The notes beneath the pieces were generated by a model. It did no database searches. It was not told the DNA's origin and worked only from the letters and a program-made list of their open reading frames with translations. Made by a program: the position numbers and the translations under genes. This document shows positions 1 to 8,354 of a stretch of 10,588 nucleotides of DNA, one piece after another (the stretch's first letter is position 1; every line of letters starts with the position of its first letter). This DNA comes from Asterionellopsis glacialis (taxonomy: Eukaryota; Bacillariophyta; Plagiogrammaphyceae; Rhaphoneidales; Asterionellopsidaceae): NCBI GenBank assembly GCA_014885115.2, contig WKLE02001167.1, positions 1-10,588 on the forward strand, written 5' to 3'.

Positions 1-5
1 GAATT

Positions 6-828
6 TCAGTGACGCACAAACTTTTTTGATTGACTGACGGACAGACTTTTTCCCGGAGTAGCTTGAACTTCCTTTCTGATGGAGGTGAGATTGTCTGCAA
101 TGGCTTGATGTATTGTGGCTTCATCTAATGGCGGTGCTTTTGTTTTATCAATCCATAAGTCATTTTCCTTGCCATGCCGAATCACATGAAGGTGGTGTGC
201 TAGCATATGGAGTTGATCGAAATGCAATTGAGGGATACCATCATTAGTAAGGGGTTCAGCAATTTCAGGGTGTGCAATGGTAACCGTGCATTGTTTTATC
301 TGATCCTTCTGGAGTTGTTGGACTTTATATTTTAGATCTTGAACTGTATCAATATAGTCTCCATTTATTGCCCTTATAGTTCCATGGCGGTATTGACTAC
401 GCCAGTTCTTGATCCTTGCTGCTGGGGTACCTGATTTGCAATTCTTAATGGTTGGTTTAGCCGTAAGCTGCTGATGTAGTAAGTCAAAACCAAGTGTAGG
501 GTGGGTGGCATGTACTGGAAGTAGTTCCTTGCTTGATGGACCGTATACATTGTTGGACATCTCAATATTGAGGATATCTGAGTTACTAAGTGTTATATTG
601 GTAGACGGCAGTTCAATCACTGCACGGATTGCAGGGGTGGTAGGGTCCTCAATTGGGTCATATGGGTATAACATATCCAGATATGGTGAGGGATAACGTT
701 GTGCTTGGATCTTTGCTGCTGCCGCTGTAGTTGGTATAGTAGGTATGTCCTCAAATGTAGAATCTTGTAATTCTTGTTGCATAACCGTTTGCGCTTGTCC
801 ATGTTGTTCTTTATGGGTTTGTCCGCTG
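6..828 (-). pseudogene. pol: Copia pol: integrase C-terminal tail and integrase-RT connector
   Basis: An open frame runs from the ATG at 780-782 to a TGA at 6-8 (258 aa). It carries segments I associate with the connector between integrase and reverse transcriptase in diatom-type copia elements: HPTLGFDLL at about residues 94-102, TPAARIKNWRS at about 119-129, and GIPQLHFDQL at about 183-192. The ATG is probably not a true start, because the preceding integrase frame ends at 829-831 and a third frame between about 785 and 870 reads a plausible continuation (QFDKL). This implies one or two small indels joining the integrase to this segment. The TGA at 6-8 falls just before RT should begin, so it is either another break or lies next to one. 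RT catalytic motifs are not in the window. Confidence 0.75.
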
Positions 829-1800
829 CTAATGTGATGAGTTTATCAAATTGTTTGGGTCAAGTTGCTTTTGGCGATGCATAATGAACTTTACCTGATT
901 GGTGTTATGGTCCCAGTATACGATGTGCTTATTAGTTGCAGTGAATCGTAGGAAACGCCCTGAAAAGGTGTGATCCCTGATTTTGGTAGGTCGGTGTCCT
1001 GGCTTCTTGCTAGTGACATATGAACCAAATATTTTAAGATGGGACAAGTCAGGTTGGACCCCCGTCCATGCTTCATATGGGGTTTTATCCAGTTTTACAT
1101 GATAACTACGATTGTACAAATATACCGCATGTAGTAAACAGTCCGACCAGAATTTGGCACCCATTTCTGCGGAAAATAACATACAACAAACCATGTTTGC
1201 CAGAGTACAATGAGTTCGTTCTCCTCTTCCATTTTGGTCATATGAATCGGATCCAGTAGGTTCCACCAGGTATCCATGTTTCATCATCAAGTCTTTAAAT
1301 TCTTGGCTATTTGCCAATTCACCACCTTGGTCAGTTTGGACATACCGTTGCATATTATCTCTTCGAGCGTACATCTTCATAAAAGTTGTAAGTGTTGCAA
1401 TAGGTGGTTGTTTCAATTTCGTGAGGAAGACCCATGCCACTCGGGTATATGCATCAACAATCAACAGGTAGGAGTTAAAACCGTCATGACTTGTGATGAT
1501 AGGTTTATGATCATGAGGTGCCAGTATATTTCCATATTGTGTTCTACGTTTGTTCGGTTGTAAGGAGGCCAGACCATGCATAAACCCAAAGTCCATGTGG
1601 AAGCGTTCTGCCAGGTGGGTTGCTTGTTAGATTTCCGGTTGGCCCCGATCGGATTTTGTCATTTTTTCACAAGTACAACCATTGCATTCAAACAAGGGAT
1701 GCAGATCTTTAATACAAGGTATGCCCTTCACATGTTTTGCAGTTTGTTTAAGTTTGTTTAAGCCTGGATGTGCCAACCTCATATGCCATAATTCTGTGTC
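829..1800 (-). pseudogene. pol: Copia pol: GAG-pre-integrase zinc domain and DDE integrase
   Basis: The integrase inserts element cDNA into the host genome. The main open stretch is 829-1596 (255 aa). In it I see the D,D,E triad: D2 in MDFGF, D89 in QTDQGGE (codon 1330-1332) and E126 in GRGERTH, with 36 residues between the last two, close to the classical DD35E spacing. A conserved copia block follows (KFWSDCLLHAVYLYNRS, then TPYEAWTG, and GRFLRF near the C-terminus). The same frame continues upstream through a TAA at 1627-1629 into LWHMRLAHPG and ECNGC (about 1640-1800). This is the HHCC zinc domain (H-x4-H, then C-x2-C) that precedes copia integrases. The TAA splits the zinc domain from the catalytic core. 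Otherwise the core looks complete. Confidence 0.9.
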
Positions 1801-2984
1801 CAATTGAGATGCCGTAGGTTTGGATTTGGGTTGTCTCGTTTTTGGTGCCTTCGGTGTGGGTGGAGAATTACCTGACCATTGTCAGATAGGAAATTGTACT
1901 GGTCCAGCTGGTGAATCTGGTTTCTTTGTGGGTTTGTACGTCCATGATAATTCTGGTTTTGGAGTTACTTGGGTTTGGGTATAGTAACCTGGTCAGGTGG
2001 AGTTTCTTCATCTTCATCTTCAGACTCTGCTGTTGTAAGTGTATCCACAAGATGATCCAGTTCCAGTGCCTCCATTAGTTCCGTGTTAGGGACTATCTGT
2101 GAAACTATTTTGTCTTGTAAAACCGTTTTTCCTGGATCCTTGGCCTTATCGGTATCCTTCTGTTTATGCCCTTGGTCCTCATCAGCACCAGTAGCCTTAT
2201 TTTTATCCCTCTTAATCCTTGGTTCTGTTGGTACTTGTGACGTAGACATGTCAATGTTGTTGTGAAGATTGGAGGAAACCATAGACGGTGATTCACCTTG
2301 ACCTTGTACATGTATTGCATGAACTTGGTCTACAGGAGAACTGTTACAAACTAGATGTTTTGGAGTCAGTGGATGGCCATATAATGCCGGTGGGATATAA
2401 GTACCTGCCAATGTAGCCAGATGTTGAGTGGGAGCAGGGTACATCAGGTTTTGTGCTGCAAATTTTGCTTGAGCTTGTTTTGCTAAGCATTGTTCTTCTT
2501 CACCTTTGTATAAACCTCTGGGCATGTAATCAAGACCATCCTCATATGGTGGATAGTGGCGGTCGCTGTCTTCAATTTGTCCAGTCATATCCAAAAGGAT
2601 CAGTTCGTCTGGTATGTCTGTCTTGGTGATAGTTGGTATACAGTTCGTAGGTGCCTTGGTACCCGCTGACTCTTGACATGTATCCTCTGGAATTCCCTGG
2701 TATTCTTCGATGTGGTGGATTAAAGGTGTCATTGCCATAGGTGCGGGGATCGTGAAACCTCATCCATAGGCACTGTGATAGTGAAATCATCACCATTAAC
2801 ATCCATCAAGTGGTAAGAGCCCTGACCCGATGTCAACACTGGTTCATAATCTGGGCATTGGATGAAGTGTGCCTTGGATGAGTTCAAAAGATTGTCCGGT
2901 GGTGATGTCTGGGAAACTGTATGATGTTGTTGGATACCTTGGACATTGTCTTGGACTGAGTGGGGTCTAGTACTAGGTCTAGAA
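1801..2984 (-). pseudogene. Copia pol: long low-complexity linker between protease and integrase
   Basis: About 1.2 kb separates the end of the protease-like region from the HHCC zinc domain. The largest open stretch, 1965-2738 (257 aa), is rich in charged and polar residues. It has a Lys/Asp-rich part (KRDKNKATGADEDQG) and an acidic end (ESEDEDEETPP). Before it, in the protease frame, comes a Gln/Ser/Pro-rich stretch. After it, in another frame, comes a Pro/Lys-rich stretch that passes a TGA at 1882-1884 and leads into the zinc domain. At least two frame changes are needed, near 2740-2765 and near 1965-1985. I recognise no domain. It is most likely a spacer in the Gag-Pol polyprotein, but it is longer than the short spacer I would expect in copia elements. 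Confidence 0.6.
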
Positions 2985-3355
2985 ATAGGGTGTTTCAGAT
3001 AATATAGACCATTATGACAAAGGAGTTGTTGAGACGCTACCAGAGTGCCGTTCTTATCATAGTATTAAAGGGTCCCTTTTTCATCACTTGGAAAACCACG
3101 CATCACCCAGCTGTGAAGTCCATCGGTTTGAACTACCTTTGGATCAGGTGCCACAACTGATCCTGAAGATTGGTCGCAATGGAGCATGGCATAAAACATG
3201 CTGGAGCCTTGATCCGTGGTTGTCGGGAAACTACCGATACCTTCGCAGATACATGGTGCCGATGAATTCACGAATCCAACCGGGTATGGTTCAATTGTTT
3301 GAAAGTTCCGGAGGAGATGTTTAGAGTCAGTTAAGCTTCAATTTGCTCCTGGATC
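2985..3355 (-). pseudogene. pol: Copia pol: retropepsin-like aspartic protease region
   Basis: This segment should encode the protease that cuts the polyprotein. The active-site block reads QVDPGAN (Asp codon 3353-3355), then TGA at 3338-3340, then SLTDSKHLLRNF. It sits in the same frame as Gag. The pattern D-x-G-A-N-x-S followed by a hydrophobic stretch, and later FPTTTDQGS and NGTLVASQQLLCHNGLYYL, fits the protease of diatom-type copia elements as I recall it. Three things are wrong for a working enzyme. Proline occupies the position that is Ser or Thr in canonical D-[S/T]-G. A TGA follows three residues after the Gly. A TAA at 3065-3067 cuts the C-terminal part. The family call rests on position and pattern, so confidence is moderate. 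Confidence 0.68.
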
Positions 3356-4749
3356 TACCTGGGCATATCGTTGATCATGTGATAAAATGCTGGGTGTAGA
3401 TGGATCCGTCACAGGACTAAATATGGATTTGATAGATGGTGTAGTAGTGTTGTCCATAATCGGTGTATCAATGGAGTTGTCCTGTGTGGGGTTTGATTGA
3501 ATGATTGATGGTATGGGATTAATCTGTACCATTTGCATACAATTAGGATCAACTACATTATATGGAGTGTATTTCCCTGTCTCAGTGTGGGGACAAGGAT
3601 GAGTGATACAAGGTTGTGTGGCAGGAGCAGAGAGGGCAGCAGCTTTGCCCGTAATGCCATCCAATATGTCCATCAAAATGGTGGAACTCTCGGGAGGTGG
3701 GAAGTAGTCAACACCATGATCTTCATCATCAGAGTACATGTCATCTAACTCTGCATTGTTGAGGATCGGGTGTGACAAGTTACCTAACAGGGCTTTGGCT
3801 ACAGCTGCACAGGCTCGATTTTGTTCAGAGTGTTTCTTCTGAAAGTCTAATGCCATTTGGTGAATCTTCTTGTTGTTGTCACGGATTGCTTTTAAGCACA
3901 GCGCAACTTTGCAGACCAGGTCACAGTTATGGTTGTAATGGCCATACATGCCTCAGTATCCACACTGCACATTTGCTTGGGGTCGAGTGTTGTATCGGCC
4001 GCGACAGTGGGGAGTTCGTTTCTTATCATCAACCTCATCTACACTATTGACTTGAGCTGGAGGTGGAACCGCAGCATAAGGGAGTGGAGTAGCCTTGGTT
4101 GGCTGTGTGTTAGTATCATTGAGGTTATGTACATGGGGCGTCGTCAGTGGCGTAGTTTGAATGAATTTTAGGGCGGCCGTGCCGACCTCACCATTAGCTT
4201 GTGCAAGTTGGGACATCTTAAAACCAATATTGCCAGGTTGATATTCTGGTGGTAATGGTGTATTACTGGGGTAAACTTGAATGTCTTTTTGTAAGGCATA
4301 TACAGCAGTGGTAAAACGGAAATCATGCTGTAAGGCATTGAGATATGCCGCAACCTTCTCTTGGTCAGTATATAGTTGTTGGCGTTTTGCTTGCAAATCA
4401 TAATAACTGAGCAGAAGTGCCTCATATGAATATATAGTTTGTCTACTCACATCGAAATTTGGTTTATCATTGGTTGAAGCTTGCTTAGTAGCACTATTCT
4501 GCAGAGATGGTATAGACTCATATAGAAGTATTTGGAGTGCGCCATATCCATCATCTTGTGCCCTCTTCAAGAATGCCATGTTCTGGATAACAGGGTCCCC
4601 AAATAAATTGGGTTGTTGGTTCCATTTGACTGCTAATAATTTTGAGAAATGAATACATTGATCTGTTGTCAGATGACTTGGAACAATAGAGTTATCATAA
4701 AGGTGTCAGTTTGGATAATGCTCGTAAAGGGATCTGGAACATTTGACAT
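3356..4749 (-). pseudogene. gag: Copia gag with CCHC zinc knuckle, interrupted
   Basis: Gag forms the particle and binds element RNA. A likely start is the ATG at 4747-4749 (MSNVPDPFTSI), 26 bases after the stop of the upstream ORF. Within about 20 codons the frame must shift, around 4700-4715, to reach LYDNSIVPSHLTTDQ and then a long open frame through 4579-3956. That part is helical and polar (for example SYYDLQAKRQQLYTDQEKV) and ends at a nucleic-acid-binding zinc knuckle at about 3925-3965. There the pattern C-x2-C-x4-H-x4-C is complete except that the second Cys is a TGA (3953-3955). The frame then continues without interruption through a Gag-protease linker with an acidic patch (MYSDDEDHG) to the protease. 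Two breaks therefore separate the start from the protease. Confidence 0.78.
3925..3966 (-). other. CCHC zinc knuckle of Gag with TGA in place of the second cysteine
   Basis: The codons read C-G-Y-stop-G-M-Y-G-H-Y-N-H-N-C. Spacing is exactly C-x2-[stop]-x4-H-x4-C, the retroviral and copia nucleocapsid knuckle that binds RNA. The stop is TGA at 3953-3955. TGC or TGT would restore Cys by one base change. The upstream and downstream parts are in the same frame with no indel. Confidence 0.85.
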
Positions 4750-4775
4750 GATGTGTAAATAACCCGATAGAATTG

Positions 4776-6659
4776 TCACATCTGATCTTCATCAAGGTTG
4801 GTGAGTGATGCCTCAATTCGACGATGATATAGGAACATCTTCTCTGTATGAGACTGTCCGTTGCCTTGATTATTACCTGGGCCTTTATTGTTGTGGTATG
4901 GATTGGTAATCGGATATTTGTTCATAAAGACCAGTGGGGACGGAATTGATGATGCGTCTTTGTATGCTCCAGTGGGGGTTGGAGGTACCGGATGCACCGG
5001 ATGCTCCTGATGTGACTGGGCAGGTGCCTGAGCAAATGGAGTAGGTGCCGGTGTTGGAACAGGTACTGCTGGTGAGGATGTCGTGCCTTCTGTTGTGTCC
5101 ACTGGGTGAGCAGAACCAGCCGGTGTGAACGAGCCTGGTGCCGGTGCCGATTGATAGTTCTTGCGCATAGACTCTACCAAATGGCGGAAATCTTCCATGT
5201 GGTCCTGAATTTTATCAATATAGACCTCCGATGAGTTGTCCATATCCTCCTTCATCCTTTTAAGACAACGTTCTAGGTGGTCTTCAGCTGCTGCCACATC
5301 TTTATCAAACAGCACCTTCCTGGAGTCAATCTGTGTGAGGGCTGCTTGGCGCTGAGTTTCAACCCATGTAGTAAACGACTGAGTGGATAACGGGCCAAAT
5401 TGGTCGTATAAAGTATTCACCTTTCTCACAACTTCACTAATCTTGGTAGGTTCATAATTTGCTTTGAACTGATCAAGGATGTCTTGGATGTTGTTGATGT
5501 CCTGATCCATGGTATTCTTGATTTTGGCTATGTCTTCCTTACATGATCGTTCCAAGCGTTCCATGACAATGGTTTTACCTTTAACCGTATCCGCTACATC
5601 CTTTTTAAAGTCGTCTGTATCATTTTTGTGTTGACGGATTGCATCCAAAATAATTTTGTCCTCATGTTGTATCATACTAAGTTGAAGTTCTAGTTCCATA
5701 ATCTTCTCCCACTGCATATTGTTGCTAGCCCAAAGATCATATATTTCCTGTTGCAAATTATTCTCCAGCGTTTCAAATTGAGTCTTAGCCGTGGATTGTA
5801 CGTGCTGTTGATCCTTAATAAGCTGATTCATATCAAGTAACTGACGTTGCATGACCTTGTATCGTTCTTGGAAGTATGTAAACTCTTTGTTTGAAGAACC
5901 CAGTGCCTTAGGTTTTGATTTCAATTTTTCTTGTTCCAATGATGTAGCAGGCATCTTACGATCCTCATCCTGATCTTGAGATTTACCATCTGAGCCATTT
6001 GCAGCATCATCATCATCTATATTATCTTCGACCGGAACCTCCGGGGGAGAGTCAATATCATGGCCATACGCCCTGAGTTTGTATCTGTTCTTTTGGAGCA
6101 ATTCTTCGAAAGTACATGTTTTGTCCTTGGGGTCACGGAATTTATGTTTAGGTAGTTTTGCCGAGTGTCTCGTACCCTCAGTTATTTCTTGCCATCCGTT
6201 TGAGTTCAAGCCGTCCAACTGTTGGGAAGATGAGTTATCATTCTGTTGAAGTCCAGGGTCAGGAGGTTCCGGATCGGGAGGTCCCCCTGGGGAAGCAATC
6301 GATTCCTGATCGTCCTGTACCAAGGGGGCAGGCGATCGTGGTGGTGTGTCTGGTGGAATTTCATACACTCGTTTGGTGCGTTTATTAACATAGATTGTTT
6401 TACGAATGTTATATGTATTCCTGTCACCGCGTTTGACGCCTGCAATTTTGAGTTCTTTCACAATTTGTAACATTTCTTCCACATAACGAGATGGGTTTCT
6501 ACGCCACTTAAGAAGACTTTCCCAAAGTGTCTTACAACGAGTTGCAAATTTATCTGCTTCAATATGAGCTAAGAGTGGTTTCAAGACATTCTTTTGGGTG
6601 TATTTGTACCATTGTTGAGTCTCCTTGACGATTGGATTGTCCAATACAGGGGCCGACAT
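4776..6659 (-). CDS. Intact 627-aa coiled-coil protein encoded upstream of Gag in the copia element
   Basis: The start chosen is the ATG at 6657-6659, in the context CACCATGTC, which suits a eukaryotic initiator. The frame extends a few non-ATG codons further up. The stop is TGA at 4776-4778. Layout by residue: 1-70 helical with Trp/Lys/Arg (WRRNPSRYV at 53-61); 71-100 basic; 101-137 Pro-rich; 202-235 acidic (EDNIDDDDAA at 211-220); about 255-505 long amphipathic helices rich in Glu, Gln, Lys and Leu, very likely coiled coil; 505-565 Pro/Ala/Thr-rich; 585-602 Asn/Gly/Gln-rich; 603-627 a short charged end. There is no zinc knuckle, transmembrane segment or enzyme motif. It shares strand and orientation with gag, whose likely ATG lies 26 bases downstream. 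I do not recognise a family. It could be a structural or RNA-binding accessory protein, or an N-terminal Gag extension in another frame. Confidence 0.8.
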   Translation of the reverse strand: MSAPVLDNPIVKETQQWYKYTQKNVLKPLLAHIEADKFATRCKTLWESLLKWRRNPSRYVEEMLQIVKELKIAGVKRGDRNTYNIRKTIYVNKRTKRVYEIPPDTPPRSPAPLVQDDQESIASPGGPPDPEPPDPGLQQNDNSSSQQLDGLNSNGWQEITEGTRHSAKLPKHKFRDPKDKTCTFEELLQKNRYKLRAYGHDIDSPPEVPVEDNIDDDDAANGSDGKSQDQDEDRKMPATSLEQEKLKSKPKALGSSNKEFTYFQERYKVMQRQLLDMNQLIKDQQHVQSTAKTQFETLENNLQQEIYDLWASNNMQWEKIMELELQLSMIQHEDKIILDAIRQHKNDTDDFKKDVADTVKGKTIVMERLERSCKEDIAKIKNTMDQDINNIQDILDQFKANYEPTKISEVVRKVNTLYDQFGPLSTQSFTTWVETQRQAALTQIDSRKVLFDKDVAAAEDHLERCLKRMKEDMDNSSEVYIDKIQDHMEDFRHLVESMRKNYQSAPAPGSFTPAGSAHPVDTTEGTTSSPAVPVPTPAPTPFAQAPAQSHQEHPVHPVPPTPTGAYKDASSIPSPLVFMNKYPITNPYHNNKGPGNNQGNGQSHTEKMFLYHRRIEASLTNLDEDQM

Positions 6660-7089
6660 GGTGGTAGAATGCAAACGGCCGGCGGTTCAGCCGATAGTAA
6701 CCAACAAAAAACATTACAACATGTAGTTAAGCATTGAAAACGTTGGGATTGAGTTGGTGAGCGTACATAGCTTGTAGTACTGAAGCAACGCACGCAGAAA
6801 AAATTTTCAGTATCCGAGATTGGTGGGCTCCCAGAGCTTCCGATATCAGACAATGACGGAGAGAAAGTCGATGTCCCAGACGGCGCAGCCTATCTTTGTT
6901 GACACTAACTTTCAACCCTGTGTCTTGTTGACCTTCCCAGAAGGGCAAGACACAGTGTTTGTTGTTTTTGGGGTGTTGAGGAAGCAATAAAGGCGCTTAT
7001 AACCTGTGAGACTACTATAATCTACTGTGTATATTCTAGAAGTGAGGTTATCACTACGCTAGTCATCGGTCTGACCATCCTCCCTCACA
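6660..7089 (-). repeat. Putative 5' LTR and leader of the copia element
   Basis: No convincing coding frame is seen here on either strand. It lies directly upstream of the first minus-strand ORF, where a 5' LTR, primer-binding site and leader belong. Read on the minus strand, the outer end would begin TGTGAGGGAGG at 7089, compatible with the TG...CA ends of LTRs. A TATAAG motif on the minus strand at 6996-7001 could be a promoter element. A strong inverted repeat lies at 6918-6955. I could not find a copia-style tRNA-iMet primer-binding site, and the 3' LTR is outside the window, so neither LTR edge is proven. Confidence 0.4.
6918..6955. other. 38-base hairpin (10-bp outer and 5-bp inner stem)
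   Basis: CTGTGTCTTG at 6918-6927 is the exact reverse complement of CAAGACACAG at 6946-6955. Inside, CCTTC (6932-6936) pairs with GAAGG (6940-6944) around a 3-base loop, with an asymmetric bulge of four bases against one. It sits in the probable LTR or leader, where it could act in termination, packaging or dimerisation. That role is inference. Confidence 0.75.
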
Positions 7090-7422
7090 AAGAACATTTC
7101 CAAAGAAGAATCTGAAAAATCAAGTTACCTGATAGATGTAACATTTTGCCGACCCCATGATCACTTCACCCATTTTTGTGAAATTGGGAGAAAGCACCAA
7201 GCCTACAAAAATGCTGCTAAATTGAGAGAAAGGTTAAAGGAGTTCTTCAGCAAATGCTTTGATGATTCTGAAACCAACACAGAGAGCATCAATGCTGCAT
7301 TAAATGCCTCTTCAATACTTTGTATTCATGAAGGTATTACTCCTGGTAACTGGAATAATGTTCTTATAAGTCATTATTTGGAACAATATTTCCTTGAAAT
7401 GCCCATAATACATTATTTTTGA
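7075..7422 (+). pseudogene. N-terminal segment of the disrupted plus-strand gene, unassigned
   Basis: The frame is open from just after a TGA at 7072-7074 to a TGA at 7420-7422. The encoded segment is mixed helical and polar, with a Cys/His-containing start (TFCRPHDHFTHFCEIGRKH) followed by an amphipathic helix (LRERLKEFFSKCF). There is no credible start codon, and the open frame begins almost exactly at the inferred edge of the copia element, so its true N-terminus is probably missing from this side. It ends next to a T5 run and an A9 run, after which coding continues in another frame into the GNAT-like part. I recognise no family for this piece. Confidence 0.5.
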
Positions 7423-7740
7423 ATAAAAAAAAAGTACAAATACTTGGAAGAATAATGGTTTGGGTCAGATCATGCTTTCCTTACTTCAAGCATTCTGCAC
7501 CAAATATAATATCACTGGTGAAGCACCTTTGTCTATCAAGGTGCTCCTTTGCCAATGTTTGCCCAAACAAGTATTGACTCTCACATAGCAATCCAGTTTT
7601 ATATCAGAAATGGATTCAAGAAAAGATATCAAGATAAATATTACAAGGATCCAGAGATATACAATAATGAAGGACACCCCAAAGAGCCTGATGATATCAT
7701 CAATGATAATATTCTCCATGATTTACCAGATGATTAGAAT
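7423..7740 (+). pseudogene. GNAT-type N-acetyltransferase-like domain, frameshifted
   Basis: GNAT enzymes move an acetyl group from acetyl-CoA to an amine. Two hallmark regions are visible in two frames. Codons 7439-7510 give NTWKNNGLGQIMLSLLQ, which fits motif A, the acetyl-CoA pyrophosphate loop (R/Q-x-x-G-x-G/A), with GLG at 7457-7465 preceded by Asn-Asn instead of Arg-x-x. Codons 7588-7626 give AIQFYIRNGFKKR, the classic motif B helix and turn (A-x-x-F-Y-x-x-x-G-F). The spacing between them is right for one GNAT fold, but a frame change is required at about 7520-7550. The segment ends at TAG 7735-7737, after which the same frame continues for about 25 codons. The substrate cannot be inferred. 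The call rests on motifs only. Confidence 0.6.
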
Positions 7741-7798
7741 AGGTGTGTTGCAGCCTTAGATAACATTGACAAGAATCAGAACATATCTGATGACCTAA

Positions 7799-8335
7799 GG
7801 AAGATTTTTTCACGAACCACAAGAAATAAAGTCAGGTAACAAACTTGTTTCAGAGGTTGAAAAAAAACAATGTGTGATGCTTTACCTACTCACCAAAGGG
7901 AAGAAAGTTTTTCCAATGGTTCTTTTTGTATTAGATGACTGGCTTGACACATATGTTTTTGACGTGGATAATGAAGAATTTACCTATGGATTAGAGGATG
8001 GAATAATGAAGAGACATTATCCAAATAAAAAAGTTGATATAGTTCTGGAGCCAGAACCAGCAACTGCCCAAGTACAATTAACAGAAGCAGCAACTGCACA
8101 ATTAAATAATGATGGTTCTGTTTCTGCTATAGTTGATGAGGAGGAGGTGGAATCAGAAGCTGATGCTTCAATTCCACCTGCCAAGCATACAAGATCACAA
8201 CTAACTCCAGAGAAAGATACTGATGATGATGATGATGATGATGATGATAGTGCTATTTCTGCTATTGTTGATGACCAAGATGCATCAGATGATGAGAAAA
8301 AAAGCCACCTGCCAAGCCAACACATTATTACCTAA
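7799..8335 (+). pseudogene. Acidic linker segment with Asp repeat and internal duplication
   Basis: The frame opens after a TAA at 7796-7798 and ends with TAA at 8333-8335. It has no convincing start codon and follows the previous segment through a frame change near the T6 run at 7805-7810. The first third is hydrophobic and globular-looking (MVLFVLDDWLDTYVFDVD). The rest is acidic and disordered-looking, with nine consecutive Asp codons (GAT repeat at 8222-8248). Two related units flank that repeat: SAIVDEEE then PPAKHT, and SAIVDDQD then, in a shifted frame, PPAKPT. The A7 run at 8297-8303 lies between the halves of the second unit, which places the frame change there. I infer a flexible linker joining the catalytic parts. 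Confidence 0.5.
8222..8248 (+). repeat. (GAT)9 microsatellite encoding poly-Asp
   Basis: Nine perfect GAT units sit in frame in the acidic linker and give nine aspartates. Such runs are prone to length change. Confidence 0.95.
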
Positions 8336-8354
8336 CACATTATCAACAAAATCC

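Larger units (their letters stand above)
1..7089 (-). mobile_element. Ty1/copia-type LTR retrotransposon, partial and mostly decayed
   Basis: The order on the minus strand is extra ORF, Gag with zinc knuckle, aspartic protease, HHCC zinc domain, DDE integrase and integrase-RT connector. Integrase placed before RT is the Ty1/copia (Pseudoviridae-like) arrangement, not Ty3/gypsy. The integrase and connector motifs (for example HPTLG, TPAARI, GIPQLHFDQL) match what I recall of diatom-type copia elements. The window ends before RT, RNase H and the 3' LTR, so element length and LTR identity cannot be measured. Gag-Pol has five in-frame stops and at least four frame changes, so this copy should not make a full polyprotein unless the sequence contains errors. 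The upper boundary at 7089 is inferred from where the plus-strand reading frame resumes and from a TG/CA-type terminus. It is approximate. Confidence 0.88.

Noticed and set aside
1068..1761. Open frames on the plus strand opposite the integrase (1068-1259, 1276-1563, 1576-1761)
   Set aside because: They are antisense shadows of the integrase and zinc-domain coding sequence, with no recognisable content.
6727..6987. Minus-strand open frames in the putative LTR (6581-6853, 6727-6987)
   Set aside because: They are short, overlap each other in different frames, show no domain, and lie in the region expected to be LTR and leader.
6996..7004. tRNA-derived primer-binding site (CTTATAACC resembling an anticodon loop)
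   Set aside because: The flanking bases do not form an anticodon stem, and it lies too far upstream of the first ORF for a site next to the inner LTR edge.
7835..7852. Tiny intron: GTAACAAACTTGTTTCAG looks like a GT...TTTCAG intron of 18 bases
   Set aside because: Its length is a multiple of three, so removing it does not repair the nearby frame change, which is better placed at the T6 run 7805-7810. Such a length is also far below usual introns.
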